From Hydractinia symbiolongicarpus (Eukaryota; Cnidaria; Hydrozoa; Anthoathecata; Hydractiniidae), in NCBI RefSeq assembly GCF_029227915.1, contig NC_079876.1, forward strand, positions 27,439,828 to 27,503,827: a DNA stretch of 64,000 nt, read 5' to 3'. Made by a program: the position numbers and the translations under genes. Under the pieces are notes generated by a model. The model searched no databases, was not told the DNA's origin, and saw only the letters and a list, made by a program, of their open reading frames with translations. Every line of letters starts with the position of its first letter. Position 1 is the first letter of the stretch. Positions 10,923 to 21,609 of this stretch are shown here, one piece after another.

Positions 10923-12701
10923 ATTGTGTTATTGCAATGTATGGTTGGACAAATAAAACGTAATCTAAATCTGACAGTATTTCCAATCGGAAGCAAGGTG
11001 AAGAAGGCCCGGAGACTTTGTATTCCTCTTGTTAGATGGTGATTGACCAGCCGGAATGAAATTAATTTTCCTGCACTTGGAAACCCTAAGTGGTTCATAC
11101 GATGACAAAAACTCTTTTAAAGCCTTAACCAACACAATTAAAACCGAGACATGGCTGTATATGTACCTACCCTGCAAAAGGGTGGTCCTACAGGCACCAA
11201 ATATGTGAGAGACATTTCAGGATGGTTTCTTGCACAGAATGCAGCTTTTGTCTTTCTTAATTCCCAATCTCAGAAGATTGGTTGGAGAGAGAAGAGTGTC
11301 GTAGGTTGCCCCTATACAAAAGGCAGTTAGACATTGCGGCAGTGAAAGAATTGTTCTCCAAGATCAATCATTTTTCACACAAGGCACCACTTTGTCCAAT
11401 TGCCTTGCAAATGCAATTGTACAGCTCGGGCATGGTAAATATGTTCTTCGTTTCCTTCAATGATATTGGAAACAAGCTTTCGGTAAGCATAAGTGCTTTT
11501 TGGTTGCATAAGTGCTATTTGGTTGCATAATTTGGTGGTCCAAGAACCCTAAGCCAGCACACGACCAGTCTGATGCAAACCTAAAATCTTTTTGAGATTG
11601 AGCTGACTATCCGCCGAAAGAACTGCCTCCCTAACTTTCCAATTTGCAGCCTTTAAATCTGGAACGCACTTAGACACACAAGGGTCGACAGAATCTCTTA
11701 GTAACAGATGTCCACTGATTTTGGCAGATTTGAGAACAGATGCAAGACTTTTCAGGGGAAGAGGACAAGGCGATGTCGATGAATATAAGGAAATGTTGGA
11801 AATTGAATGATGTAGTTTTAAGCATTTCCTAATGAAAACAGAAAATCTTTGCTCTAGTTTTGTGATGGTTTTCGTTGCCAACAGTAAACGGTGAACTGTG
11901 GACGACGCTTCCCTTATCAATAACAATGCTGCGTGATTTAGAAGGCCTAAATGACATGCCCACACAATCAAGAGGTGTTGTGCATCTGTTTAATAAACTT
12001 TGAGTACTTGGAATTGATGTGGACATAAAGAATATATCATACATGAAAGCTTTTATTGGACGCTGGTCTAGGATTTTATTTTTATTAACTTCAGTACCAA
12101 TCAAACACATAATCAATAATAACGTTTATAGCTGCAAGAAATAGTATAATGGAAGTGTACAGCCAATAAAAATTCCCCTGCAATGTTGATACCAACTGGA
12201 AGGAGCAGAAGCAGAAAAAGACTTACTCCAAAGGCTGTTGTAGTATAGCTGAATGAGCCCTATCCAGAATTCTGGTACACCATAGCGTCTGAGAACCATG
12301 AAAATCAGTTTGTGCGGAACTGAAGAATATGCATTAGCAACATCAAGCAATATGGCTGAAAGTGAAGAATGTTGTGCCTTTGCATTCTTAAGTGTGGACC
12401 AAACAAGAGACATGTGTTCCCAGCAACCCAGAATTTTTTCCATACAGCGTTTTAAATAAAAGTATTAATGAAGCTGTTTTTCTTTATAATATGCGATTCT
12501 AACTGCTTGAAAATCAAACTAAAAAAGAGCTTCCTTTCAACATTCAGAAAAGCTATGGGGCAAAAATCCTTTATGTTGGATGTTTTTAGGCATATAAACT
12601 TCTGATGCTATTCTTCATTACACGGGTATAAACGACTTCTTTAGACAAGCTTGAAAAATGTTAAACAGAAACGATGCGATAATGAGGACAATTCCTATGG
12701 A

Positions 12702-13430
12702 GAAAATAATTTACAAAAAGGTGTCTGGCCACCGCAATGATGAACTCAACCTGTTAGGTCTTTGGAAATAAGCTCGTGGTTGTACTCTTCTAGAGAAAAT
12801 GCCTCTAAAAGCACAATTCTCCCTTTTTTCAAGGAATTAATTAAAAAAATAAAAATAAAGAAAATTTTAAACATTGCAGCAAGGCACAATGAAATACTCA
12901 ACCTGTTAAGTCTCAGGGTTAAATCATAGAGGTTTTGTTCCTCCAAAGTTACTGCCAAAAGACAGTTAAACTTCCTTTTCGCAGGATACACAATATCAGT
13001 GAAAAAAAAACAACAAAAAAAACACACACAACACAGATTGCACAATCCCAACCTTGACACCAAACGGTTTCGCCCCAAAGCCTCAACAAAGGGGTGTCAG
13101 GATTCCAGGCGGGGCAACTCTAATCCGAGGTCCACTAAGTGGTCATCAGGAGGCCCTGGAATCCTCTTCTGTCATCAAATGTTCTGTAATCCGTGCAATC
13201 TATTGACATATAAAACAAGGGTTGACTGGGGTAATAAGTGGGGTCGTCACACCCAAAGACAAGACTTGTAGAAACCTGTAAAAAGGGAACTAAGCAAGTC
13301 TAAAAAGGACAAAACACATATCAAAAGATGAATAGAACTTTAACCAAGGGCAGGTAGGTTTCGACCTATATTTCTGAACCTAAGTACCCTGGCTGTATAG
13401 CTGGGTCACCTCGAAGAGGTCCGAGGACCA
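12702..13430 (-). repeat. USP-family 3' repeat with nested relative
   Basis: The copy covers 12702-12859 and 13301-13430. The A-rich tract between is occupied by a diverged family member (12860-13300). The outer copy has the usual 3' end at 12702 and breaks off inside the hairpin at 13430, next to the LINE pre-RT region. The LINE resumes on the other side at about 12700, so this is an insertion in the LINE, with perhaps a few codons lost. Confidence 0.75.
12860..13300 (-). repeat. Diverged USP-family subfamily member, nested
   Basis: 3' end GAAAATTTTAAAC (plus-strand form) at 12860, hairpin arms GGATTCCAGG (13100-13109) and CCTGGAATCC (13154-13163), then the module GGGGTCGTCACACCC (about 13233-13250). 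The layout equals that of the main family although little primary sequence is shared. It is 5'-truncated at 13300, where a relative at 23.9 kb continues towards its own USP domain. Confidence 0.7.
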
Positions 13431-14163
13431 TCCTTTTGGTTCAGCTCAAGAGAAGAAGCATTTCTACGAGAATGTAAGACAGCTTGGAAATTCTTGAACT
13501 TCAGGTTAGAAGAATCAAAAGCTGAAACTAGATTTGGTGGTGAAGGCAATCAAGGGAGATCTGAAAGAGGTATATGGCGTCAAGGATCATTCAAGGTTGA
13601 ATGTTTGTGAGAATCCAAGTCGTCCTTGGCAACTTAAGTTTGACTGAACATTTGGGATCTAAAGTTGTTTTTCCAGCCTGATAAGGATTCTTGGTAAAAG
13701 TCCGGCGTGCATTCAAGATTCTCCAACGTCTTTTCCTATTCCGCTGACGTCTGCGAAGTAACCTTAACTTGGCCATTGTATCATCTAAATGGAGCAGATT
13801 GTTCTTCTCGTTCCTCAAACTGATGCTGCGTAAAGGTCTTCTGTTTAAACCTCATAGGTTGTGCTGTGGAAGTGACCTTACACCAAACAGGTGAGACGCA
13901 TGGTAGTAAATTGTTGATTCCAACAGCTCCACCTATTTTGACAAGGGGTAAGAGTCTAGAAGTTTTTGGAAAACTACATCATCAACATAATTCCACAATT
14001 TTGTGTCAATTGACTTCGGCCAAGCAATACGTTGTTTCCATTTCATAATGCAAAGATTGTCAGGTTCTGTTGATTGCTGAGAAAGAACACTGTGGGAGTT
14101 ATCCGGGTTAGCTTTCAGCAGCCGAGACTTTTTAGAGGAATTAACAGCCAGCACAACTTGCAA

Positions 14164-14666
14164 AACAACTTTACAAGGTTTTAATGTCCAATGCTTAGTG
14201 GAAGTGAGTAACGAAGAATCACAGGTAGCAGGAAGGACAGAGGAGTTAGTAATAACGAAATGAGATAAGTGATAATTACTATTAACCGAATACCTAACGC
14301 CGCTTTTGCTATAAATACTAAAAAATCGGGTGCCGCTAGATCAGTCCGCACTGCTTGCAAGGCCTTTAAATCTCGTGGAAGTGAAAACACAGTAGTCATA
14401 CTTTAATTCATAAAAATCCACATTAGTACCACTGTACGGTAACAGATTTAATGTATTATTTTGCAAAGCTGCTGCATTGTACTTGCATATAAAAGGCAGC
14501 TGGTAACTTCATTGATCAATTGTCTAATCCTGATGACTTTTTAAAAGCTGCCAAGAAAGACATTGCAAATGTTCTCTTACCAGAAGTGAGAGAAACTGAT
14601 AAAGTTACAGGAGGTTAATTGTCTACTTATCTATTAGCCTGAAAATAAAATTATCAGATTAATAAG
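14164..14666. other. Possible LINE 5' region
   Basis: The sequence upstream of the LINE frame. A 72-codon minus-strand frame (14181-14399) is leucine-rich and unrecognised. It may be the decayed amino terminus of the LINE protein or unrelated DNA. Confidence 0.25.
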
Positions 14667-14815
14667 AACATAATTTACAAAGAGGTGGCAAGCCACCGCA
14701 ATGATGAACTCAACCTGTTAGGTCTTTGGAAATAAGCTAGAGGTTGTACTCCTCTAGAGAACATGCCTCTAAAAGCACAATTCTCCCTTTTTACAAGGAA
14801 TTAATTACAAAAAAA
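14667..14815 (-). repeat. USP-family 3' repeat, 150 bp
   Basis: A short copy holding only the last 150 bases, including the terminal GGTGGCAAGCCACC hairpin and the CTAGAGG...CCTCTAG stem. It starts within the A-rich tract. Same strand as the copies inside and beside the nearby LINE. Confidence 0.8.
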
Positions 14816-16082
14816 GTAAGGGTCTAAGTCTTTCCCAGTGTCAATCTGTCTTTCCAGATTGTCATTCGTTATCCTTTCGGACAGTAGCAATATGACAAAC
14901 AATGATGACTTTGATGTGTTGACGCAGCAGTCTATAGAAGTCATTTGGCATGAATTGCTATTAAGTCTTCAACGCCACTGCCCTAATCAGTTGTTCGTAG
15001 AAAAATATTTGCATTCTTTACGTTCGTTGAGACATTTAGCTTTAAATGTTAAATGTGGTAGATCATTTCAGAGTTTTGTGATTTTTCTAATCTCTTTGTA
15101 CCAAGCCAAATTAATCAAGACAATTCCGTGTTAATTTTAAAAAATTTGCTAGTATTAAGGATAAATCTTGCTGTTTATAAATTTGAGGTAAAAACGTGCA
15201 CTGCTGAATGAAACATTCAAAGCTTGTCCCTTGCGTACCACTTTCATTTTTCATATTAAAATAACGTAGCGCTAGGGAACGAGGCTTTTTGAATATACTT
15301 TTCCTGACAACAGTGGTCATAATTCGCATAACAAAGCAATACAATCCTCAAGGTCCTATTCTGAGGAAAGTGTTGATATCGTTAGCAAAAAGAACGAGGA
15401 CAAAGTTTTAATTTCGTTTTAATTAAACAGCCCGCAAAAGATATGTTTTTCGAGCTTGACATCTTTTCTTTTATATTCGACAGGAATGGAGAATGAAGAT
15501 AGTATTTTTGTATGTGTTAAATAATCAGTGATAAAAACCACATAATTGAAAATATTGCATATAATAGGACGATAGGCTGAAAAGGTTTCTCGAGAGGTAA
15601 GTACTTATGACACTATCATGTTACATTTTTAAGAATAAATACTTTTAGGGCTAAACACAAGATCCTTACGTTAATCTTTGTGATTGTTCAGACGAAGAAA
15701 ATGAAGTGTAGTGCAGTGTGAACTACGTGGATAATTTAATGGACAGTCAACCTTTATCAGCAAGAAAACATTTATAGAAACAATCTGTCTTTCTAGTATA
15801 AGAATTACAGTGGAGTAAATTATTTAAACATTGTTCAACGTGGCCTTTAATGGCTCGTCGCAGATGACAGAAGTGGGGAACACAGGCAGTCGGTTGACTT
15901 CTAACTTTACTTCAAAAGGTACGTAAGAATTCTTTATAAATATAAACAATTATAAAAATTATAGTCAAGATAAGGAAGCGCTAGCTGTGTTTGCTGCTTA
16001 TATTCTGTTGTTGTAATGTTGAATATCTGTTTTTTCAAAGTTATGTTATTGTCAACTTGACGGAATTACGAGGTTATTAGTA
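14816..16082. other. No recognised feature
   Basis: AT-rich DNA. The 98-codon plus frame at 14838-15134 looks moderately coding-like (NDDFDVLTQQSIEVIWHELL) but matches nothing I know. No RNA gene or element boundary is seen. Confidence 0.35.
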
Positions 16083-16503
16083 GTCGATGAGGCCCGAAGA
16101 GAAATCCACTCAGGCAGGACATTGGAAAAATAGGTTGTTTTAGGGATTTTGCTGACGTCAGCAGTGCTGATACAAAAAAAGACATTGCTGACGTCAAAAG
16201 CTAAAATGTTTCTGTTAGAAATTTACATACCTGTTGCCTTCATCGTATAGATCTTAAAACGCTGATCAAAAAATGTAAAGGATCATGTACTTTTGACAAA
16301 CGGAATTTGGGACCGAGTTTTGGGAAACTTACCCAAATTGGTCGCAGAAGTTACCTAAGGGGTGAAAAATCACTGACGTCGCCACCTTGTTTCCAGTAAT
16401 TTGGCCTCAAAGTTTAAGATACATTGTAATGGCTTCATTAATTTAATATTATTGACATCTCGCCGTAACGTCACAAATTAGACACTCTGTATTATTATAC
16501 TGA
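16083..16503 (-). mobile_element. Helitron-like fragment related to the trimer
   Basis: On the minus strand it begins TCAGTATAATAATACAGAG and ends near AGTGGATTTCTCTTCGGGCC with CATCGACTA. This parallels the trimer units at 2.4-4.6 kb but is shorter (about 420 bp). It shares the GCTGACGTCAGC-type palindromes and the segment around ATCTATACGATGAAGGCAAC. The 3' hairpin is imperfect and the final CTRR is altered, so it is an older copy. Confidence 0.55.
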
Positions 16504-17500
16504 TTAGGGATTATTGCAGGTTGGCCACAGGTCTTTCGACTTTCCAATTTTTAAGTATTTCAGGGGAATCAGTCGGGAAATTAGTTGTTTTTTCCCGAAA
16601 CAAACGAACACATCTAGCTGTAAAAAAAGGTGACTAAACGCATCTTCGGTTTTTCGATGAGAATCAATTTTGCTTTGCCGAGTACCTGCTTACTTTATCT
16701 TCGACACACAAGAAACAGCAACAAATGTTACAACGACTGATTCCCAGTGTATTATGTCAGTGTGTAACATCAATTCCTGTTTTATAAAGTTGTACACCGA
16801 TTATGATTTTAGGTATAGTCAAGCGAAGATATGGCATTTACATTTAGGAACAGACCGTAATTGTGAGAAGTTAGAGAACAAGGTTAAGAAATGTAAACTC
16901 GATATAAAGTTTTTTAATCAGTGCATTTCTCATGATGTCAATTTAAAAGTTAGGTTGTAGATCTGCATATTATAACAAGGGCAAAGGTCAACTAAAAATA
17001 GTAAATGTTGACAGTGGACGGTGAAAACGTTGTGGATACATTACCCAATATAAAGAGAACAGTGGGGTACAAGTACATTCAATAAGAGCAGCAGATTTAC
17101 AAGATAACTGAAAAAAGTTGTAAAATCTGTATGGTGATATAGGACTTAAAAGAAGATAAGGATGTGAAGAAAAAGTTTAAAAAATAAAACATTTTTAGGA
17201 GATGTTTTACTAATAATCGTTGACATAATATTGTAAATGCCCCCTCCCCCTTTTCAGCGTTAAGAAAAGTATTGTGGGCGCCTTGGGTGTTTCGTACCTG
17301 CTTGGTCCAGCATTCAACAATGAAAACGGGAGAAAAAGGGGGGGCTTCTATAGAAATTTGAAATTTTTGCCACATATTACGTCAACAATTGTCTGACTTA
17401 GAAAAATTCTCGTAAAAACGTTGTTAAAATATATTTTAACGAATGTTATCCTAATATATTAAAAAGAAATGTCTATGATAATGTTTTTGTCTTTTTAGTA
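16504..17500. other. Mostly unassigned; weak Penelope-like frame
   Basis: A 96-codon plus frame at 16670-16960 ends LENKVKKCKLDIKFFNQC. It vaguely resembles the region just before the RT of cnidarian Penelope-like proteins, but that is all. A block TTTTTGCCACATATTACGTC (about 17370) recurs near 22435, ahead of a Penelope fragment, and may belong to the same element. No gene is called. Confidence 0.25.
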
Positions 17501-17511
17501 AGAAATAAAAA

Positions 17512-18421
17512 TGAACAAAAACAATAACAAGAAGGCTGCGACATCTGTCAACAAAAGATTCGTCCGACATGGCTGCATTGCACCAGAGGGCTGGTGTCTC
17601 TGTGAAAGAGCTGCGCACTTTGTTTCCAGCTTATAGCATGCGCAGCATATATCGACACGCCAACAGAAATTATGGGTAAGAAACATAAGACAAACGGAAA
17701 AACAACCCTGGCAGGCCCCGAAAGCTGACTAAACAAGATATCCGTTCAATTTTGAGGGCAGCACAAACACCACGCAGCGAACCGATCTGGTGAAAATAAT
17801 GCTATTTTGCAGAAAAATACGCAAACGAAAACTTTTAAGAGAACTTTGGGTAAATGGAATTGCCTTTTATCTGGATGGCAAGGGATTCCAGTACAAAACT
17901 AACCCTTATGACCAAGCAAAAGGACCAAGGGTCTGCCAGTGGAGAAAACGCTCGGAGGGAATCGAATTTGGTTGCACAGCGAAGGGGCGCAAAGAAGGAC
18001 AGGTAAACAAAAACTTTATGGTTGCCATTTCATGCAACAAAGGTGTTGTGTAGTGTGAGCGTTAAGAAGGGGCTATCACTGGCCAAAAGATCGTAGATCT
18101 GGTTGACACGTATTTTGAGGAGGCTTTCAAAAACAGTTGAGACCCTAGAGGGCGAAGATTCCTCATGGACACTGGCCCCCGACAAAATAGAGCAGCAGCA
18201 CACAGGGCTTATACCCGAGTAAAAAGAACAGTGTTTCTAATCCCTGTAAGATCACCAGACCTGAACCTGATCGAGAATTTCTTCAATCAAGTTGCCCGAC
18301 AATTACAACAACAAGCCCTCGACAATAACATTACCCGGGAGAGAAAAGAAGAACTCGCAGAGCGCATAAAGACAACGATGCGTGAATTACCAGCGCCGTT
18401 GTATTTATTTAATCAGGCGTA
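17512..18421 (+). pseudogene. Tc1/mariner transposase relic
   Basis: The N-terminal part carries a helix-turn-helix region (AALHQRAGVSVKELRTLF, then SMRSIYRHANRNYG) and the linker NPGRPRKLTKQDIRSILRAA. The catalytic part follows: FYLDGKGF with the first Asp, MDTGPRQN with the second, and SPDLNLIEN with the Glu. Counting between the second Asp and the Glu gives 34 residues, the DD34E spacing of Tc1. Frameshifts near 17560 and 17780 and stops near 17680 and 18053 kill it. Terminal inverted repeats were not located. It would have acted as a cut-and-paste transposase in the nucleus. Confidence 0.75.
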
Positions 18422-18816
18422 ATTTTCCATTGTTTACGTTTTAATAGGTGTTGTAATATATATACATATATATTTGCGTTAAGGAAGCGCTATACTGAAG
18501 ACTTGAAAATGGGTGTATGAACACTCGAAACGTCAATACACGTTGGTCAATACACGTTGTGTTTTTTTTGTTCAATGTTCCAAATGTCCATCTAGTTTCA
18601 ATTAATTTTACAATGTATTTTGCAGTAATTTGTGCGGTAACGTTTTTTCATATATATGTAAACAAAATGTGCAATGTGGTGCTATAACGTATTTTCATAT
18701 ATACTCATTCTGCCATTTAAAACAATATACTAAAGCAGGCTACACAGCTCTTTATTTCTTTCTGGTCACTTTGGGGAAAAACATGAATAAATTCTACAAC
18801 TCGCCAGGGATCGTCT
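18422..18816. other. No gene seen
   Basis: Contains a short TATATATACATATATATT low-complexity run and no supported coding region. It may include the right end of the Tc1 relic. Confidence 0.3.
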
Positions 18817-19574
18817 TCACTGTTGTAGGCCCCTAAATCGGATCCTAGATTTGCTTGCAGCAAACACCAGTATGTCCGAAGTGATAATAACATCGGAGCT
18901 GAATTGGTTTTTTAGGGCTGGAAGTTTTACAATCTCCCCTTCCAGCAGTAGGAGGAGGTCCTTCCAAGCGATTGCCTCCTTTGAATAATGGTAGTCCTGC
19001 ATTAGGATTAAATCAGCTCTATCAGCCCCCACCTATGCATAGGAAAATAATTTACAAAGAGGTGGCAAGCCACCGCAATGATGAACTCAGCCTGTTAGGT
19101 CTTTGAAAAAAAGCTAGAGGTTGTACTCCTCTAGAGAAAATGCCTCTAAAAGCACAATTCTCCCTTTATACAAGGAATTAATTAAAAAAATATAGAAAAT
19201 AAAAAGAACACAACACTTTTGAAAAAATAAACAGAACTTTAACCAAGGGCAGACTTGTCGATTGAAGGATTTTCAAAGCAATTAAAAATTAATTTCAAAG
19301 GCTTAAGGATAAATGTTTTTGCACAATTTGTTGAACCAACAACTATCATGAGATTGCGCCATTTACCACGACCCTTTACCAACAAATCTTTTATGTACCC
19401 AGCAAATGTGTGGGGTCTGATCGAGTTGCGCTGCAGCACTTCAATCGCAGACGCAAGCCATATACAATTATCAGGACAACTCTGCTGTACAGCCTGGGAA
19501 ATCATCTCCATGCCGCCGGCGTTTTCCCTTTGCATTTGTTTTGCTGCACCTTTCATCGTCCACGTTTTTTTCAA
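18817..19574 (-). pseudogene. Parvovirus NS1-like SF3 helicase gene fragment, split
   Basis: Two minus-strand pieces belong together. The first (19574-19255) has a Walker-A-type loop GSTNCAKTF (about 19340-19315). The second (about 19042-18817) has the Walker-B-side block ADLILMQDYHY, then AWKDLLLLLEGEIVKLPA and a downstream strand. Superfamily 3 helicases of the Parvo_NS1 type have this order, and related genes occur in cnidarian genomes. A USP-family repeat (19043-19253) separates the two, and an in-frame stop sits just after it. Only the ATPase core is seen, without the nickase domain. It could be an endogenised parvovirus gene or a cellular or transposon-borne relative. Confidence 0.6.
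19043..19253 (-). repeat. USP-family 3' repeat inside NS1-like gene
   Basis: A 211-bp copy with 3' end GAAAATAATTTACAAAGAGG (plus-strand form) at 19043 and a 5' end at TCTGCCCTTGG (minus strand). The host gene reads up to one side and resumes in register on the other, so the insertion site is clear and no target duplication longer than one or two bases is evident. Confidence 0.8.
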
Positions 19575-19688
19575 CTAGTTCACTTATGTTTTTCTCTGCT
19601 CTCAAGAACAAAAAACAGCAAGTTGACAATCGCCTTGTTACTTTCTATACTCTGCCATGGCATGAAGTTCAGTTATGTTGTGTAAGAA

Positions 19689-20828
19689 GAAAATAATTTA
19701 CAAAGAGGTGGCAAGCCACCGCAATGATGAACTCAGCCTGTTAGGTCTTTGGAAAAAAGCTAGAGGTTGTACTCCTCTAAAGAAAATGCCTCTAAAAGCA
19801 CAAGGAATTAATTAAAAAATATATAAAAAGATAAAAAGGACACAACACATTTGAAAAGATGAACAGAACTTTAACCAAGGGCAGGTAGGTTTCGACCCAT
19901 ATTTCTAAACCTAAGTACCCTGGATGTCTAGCTGGGTCACCTCGAAGAGGTCCGCGGACGGTCATCAGCAGAAACTAGACATCCCTATCTTCCTAAAGTA
20001 AACTTTGGCCACTTTCTGTTCAACTGTGCTATTCTTTGTTTTTAACTCAGGTAATAAGTGGAGTCGTCAGTCTCCAAAGACAAGACCTAGTATGATCAAA
20101 CCCCCTTGCTAACTTAATTTTTATTTGATTTTGTTTTATTTTTGACTGGGGTAATAAGTGGAGTCGTCACTCTCCAAAGACAAGACTGAGTGTAGTCAAG
20201 CCCCCTTGCTGACTCATTCTGGTTAAATTATCCTTACCTCAGCTCTTCTAAAAAGAAAACATATGACTCATGACTGTTAATAAGGCAGTTATCACAGAAA
20301 ATTACTGCTCTATCGTTGCAATGTATCCACCAGTAAACCATTTGGTCGAAGGCTATGGTTGTGTAGTGACCATTATTTAAGTTGCCGCAATGGTTGATAA
20401 TAGCTCTTAATTGAAAATTTTTACGAAATTTCACTTCTCCATCTACGGTAAAAGGTATGGAAAGGGTACCAGGGTAAGCAGTAATACGAGAGGCAATTTT
20501 TGACACAAGGCCGTTGTCACTGGCAAAACGTTTTAGCTGTAAAATGAGATGGGAACCGCACGACACTACCTCTTCTTCAACTAGAGCAGTTTGATGAGCG
20601 TTGCAAACATGGCAGAAGTAGGCATTGGTGTCTGACAACTCCTCGCTTTCAAAGAAATTATCTAAGGAAGATTGTAACGTAGGGTGCAGAGAAAGTTGGA
20701 TGCATGGTGTTATAACTTCTGAGGAGCTGGTAATATGACATGAATTGCAAGTGGTTGATGTCTTGATGCCATTCCTAAAAAGACTTCCAAAAAATGGAAA
20801 ATTTAATGACAGACCAGGTAGGAGATAT
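19689..20828 (-). mobile_element. USP-carrying retroposon, copy c (best preserved)
   Basis: A 1.14-kb minus-strand element. The USP C-terminal half (about 20828-20234) is followed by a GTAAGG sequence directly after the last conserved residues, two GGAGTCGTC modules (20146-20215 and 20046-20110), and a hairpin with perfect 10-bp arms (19922-19931 and 19975-19984). The A-rich tract is next, then the CTAGAGG/CCTCTAG and GGTGGC/GCCACC stems, and the fixed 3' end at 19689. It is 5'-truncated within the USP domain at GGAGATAT, where copy b continues. Flanks are unrelated to each other. Confidence 0.75.
20234..20828 (-). pseudogene. USP (C19) C-terminal half, copy c
   Basis: Conserved elements in order are a leucine-proline strand (LLPGLSLNF), zinc Cys pairs CNSCH and CHVC, HLILQLKRF, and the His box GNLNNGHYTTIAF with catalytic His kept. 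WIHCNDRAV and SYVFFLEEL end the domain. Unlike copy b, zinc ligands and the His are intact and 134 codons (20638-20234) are open without a stop; a frame change lies just upstream. The Cys-box half is absent because the element is 5'-truncated, so this copy alone cannot make an active deubiquitinase. GAG|GTAAGG after the final Leu could be a splice donor or simply UTR. Confidence 0.75.
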
Positions 20829-21609
20829 AAATTAGTCAGTCTTTGGACTTTAACATATTTGGAGGTTTCAACGGTATGTACACTGCTCTTGCACTTGTGA
20901 CGGCATGCACATACGCACGCGTTTGTTTGTTGTGAACCGACAGCAGTAAATCAGGGTGGCCAGGACATGGTCAACTTCATCGTCCTCTTATGTCTAGCGA
21001 TACGCAGATACTTAATGATCATGACAATCACAAAAGTGTAATCCATACTTTTGCTCGAAAGACAGTTTAACACTTATCCATTTCTTAACACCACTCAACT
21101 TTAATGCACAGTGATAATGCGAACTTCCAACCTTCCAAATCTGCCTGTGAATAGGTCACCAAATACTGTCGCTTTCCAATATTTGGGTATGCCAGTATTG
21201 GGTTCAGCTTCGGCGTCCATGTTTATGTTTACTTTACTGCAGGAAAATAAAAAACAATGAAATTTCACAGTGGATATACAACCTTATTTGTTTACATTTG
21301 TTTTCATACTTTAAAAAAAATCAACAATTTCTATGTAAGGCACTGTTTATTTACATTACAAGTAGCTACTTGTTTGAATTTGGTTTGTTAGTTACTGTAA
21401 TGAAAACGGAGCATTAAAACCTTGTTGTCAAAATTCAAAATGCCAGATACTCAACTGTCAAAAATGTGATATCTTCTTGTTTTCGGCTGTAAATCTTCTG
21501 TTTGCATTCTCTTTTCCATTTTTTTTACATATTAGATGTCTCACAGATGAGGTTTCACTGCTTTTTATTACAATTTTATTGTATTTATAGCAGCTGTAGT
21601 AAATATTAG
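20829..21609. other. Unassigned; weak coding fossil
   Basis: The minus strand from 21219 reads MDAEAEPNTGIPKYWKAT before degrading, and farther on has a Cys-rich stretch CVCACRHKC (about 20905). This may be a host or transposon exon relic. The rest (21240-21609) is AT-rich without features. Confidence 0.25.

Larger units (their letters stand above)
10332..14163 (-). pseudogene. R2/NeSL-like LINE copy 1 (RLE type), interrupted
   Basis: From 14163 downward the pieces follow the order of an RLE-type LINE. First is a pre-RT region (WPKSIDTKLW at about 14040; RRRQRNRKRR at about 13730; LHSRRNASS at about 13465). RT follows (CWEHMSLVWSTLKNAK, LRRYGVPEFWIGLIQLYYN, SFSASAPSSWYQHCRGIF), then the knuckle and endonuclease region (11180-10835 and 10484-10335, with VGARGF). 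The RT catalytic motif reads FMYDIF where copy 2 has FMDDM, so one metal-binding Asp is lost. Two USP-family repeats (10551-10922 and 12702-13430) interrupt it. The endonuclease tail is missing at 10332, where copy b begins. Confidence 0.75.

Noticed and set aside
14838-15134. 98-codon plus-strand frame
   Set aside because: Protein-like composition in part, but no motif, no splice or element context; kept only as a remark in the intergenic entry.
18817-19574. Endogenous complete parvovirus genome
   Set aside because: Only the SF3 ATPase core is visible; no nickase domain, capsid frame or terminal hairpins were found nearby.
19922-19984. Hammerhead ribozyme in the USP-repeat hairpin (sense strand has CTGATGA after a stem)
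   Set aside because: The core needs CUGANGA, stem II, then GAAA. After the small stem only A or AC precedes the next helix in both subfamilies, so the GAAA is missing and no cleavage-competent core is claimed.
20234-20260. GTAAGG after the USP end as a proven splice donor
   Set aside because: The site is present in copies c and e but altered in b, and no acceptor can be paired with it confidently; it could be plain 3' UTR.
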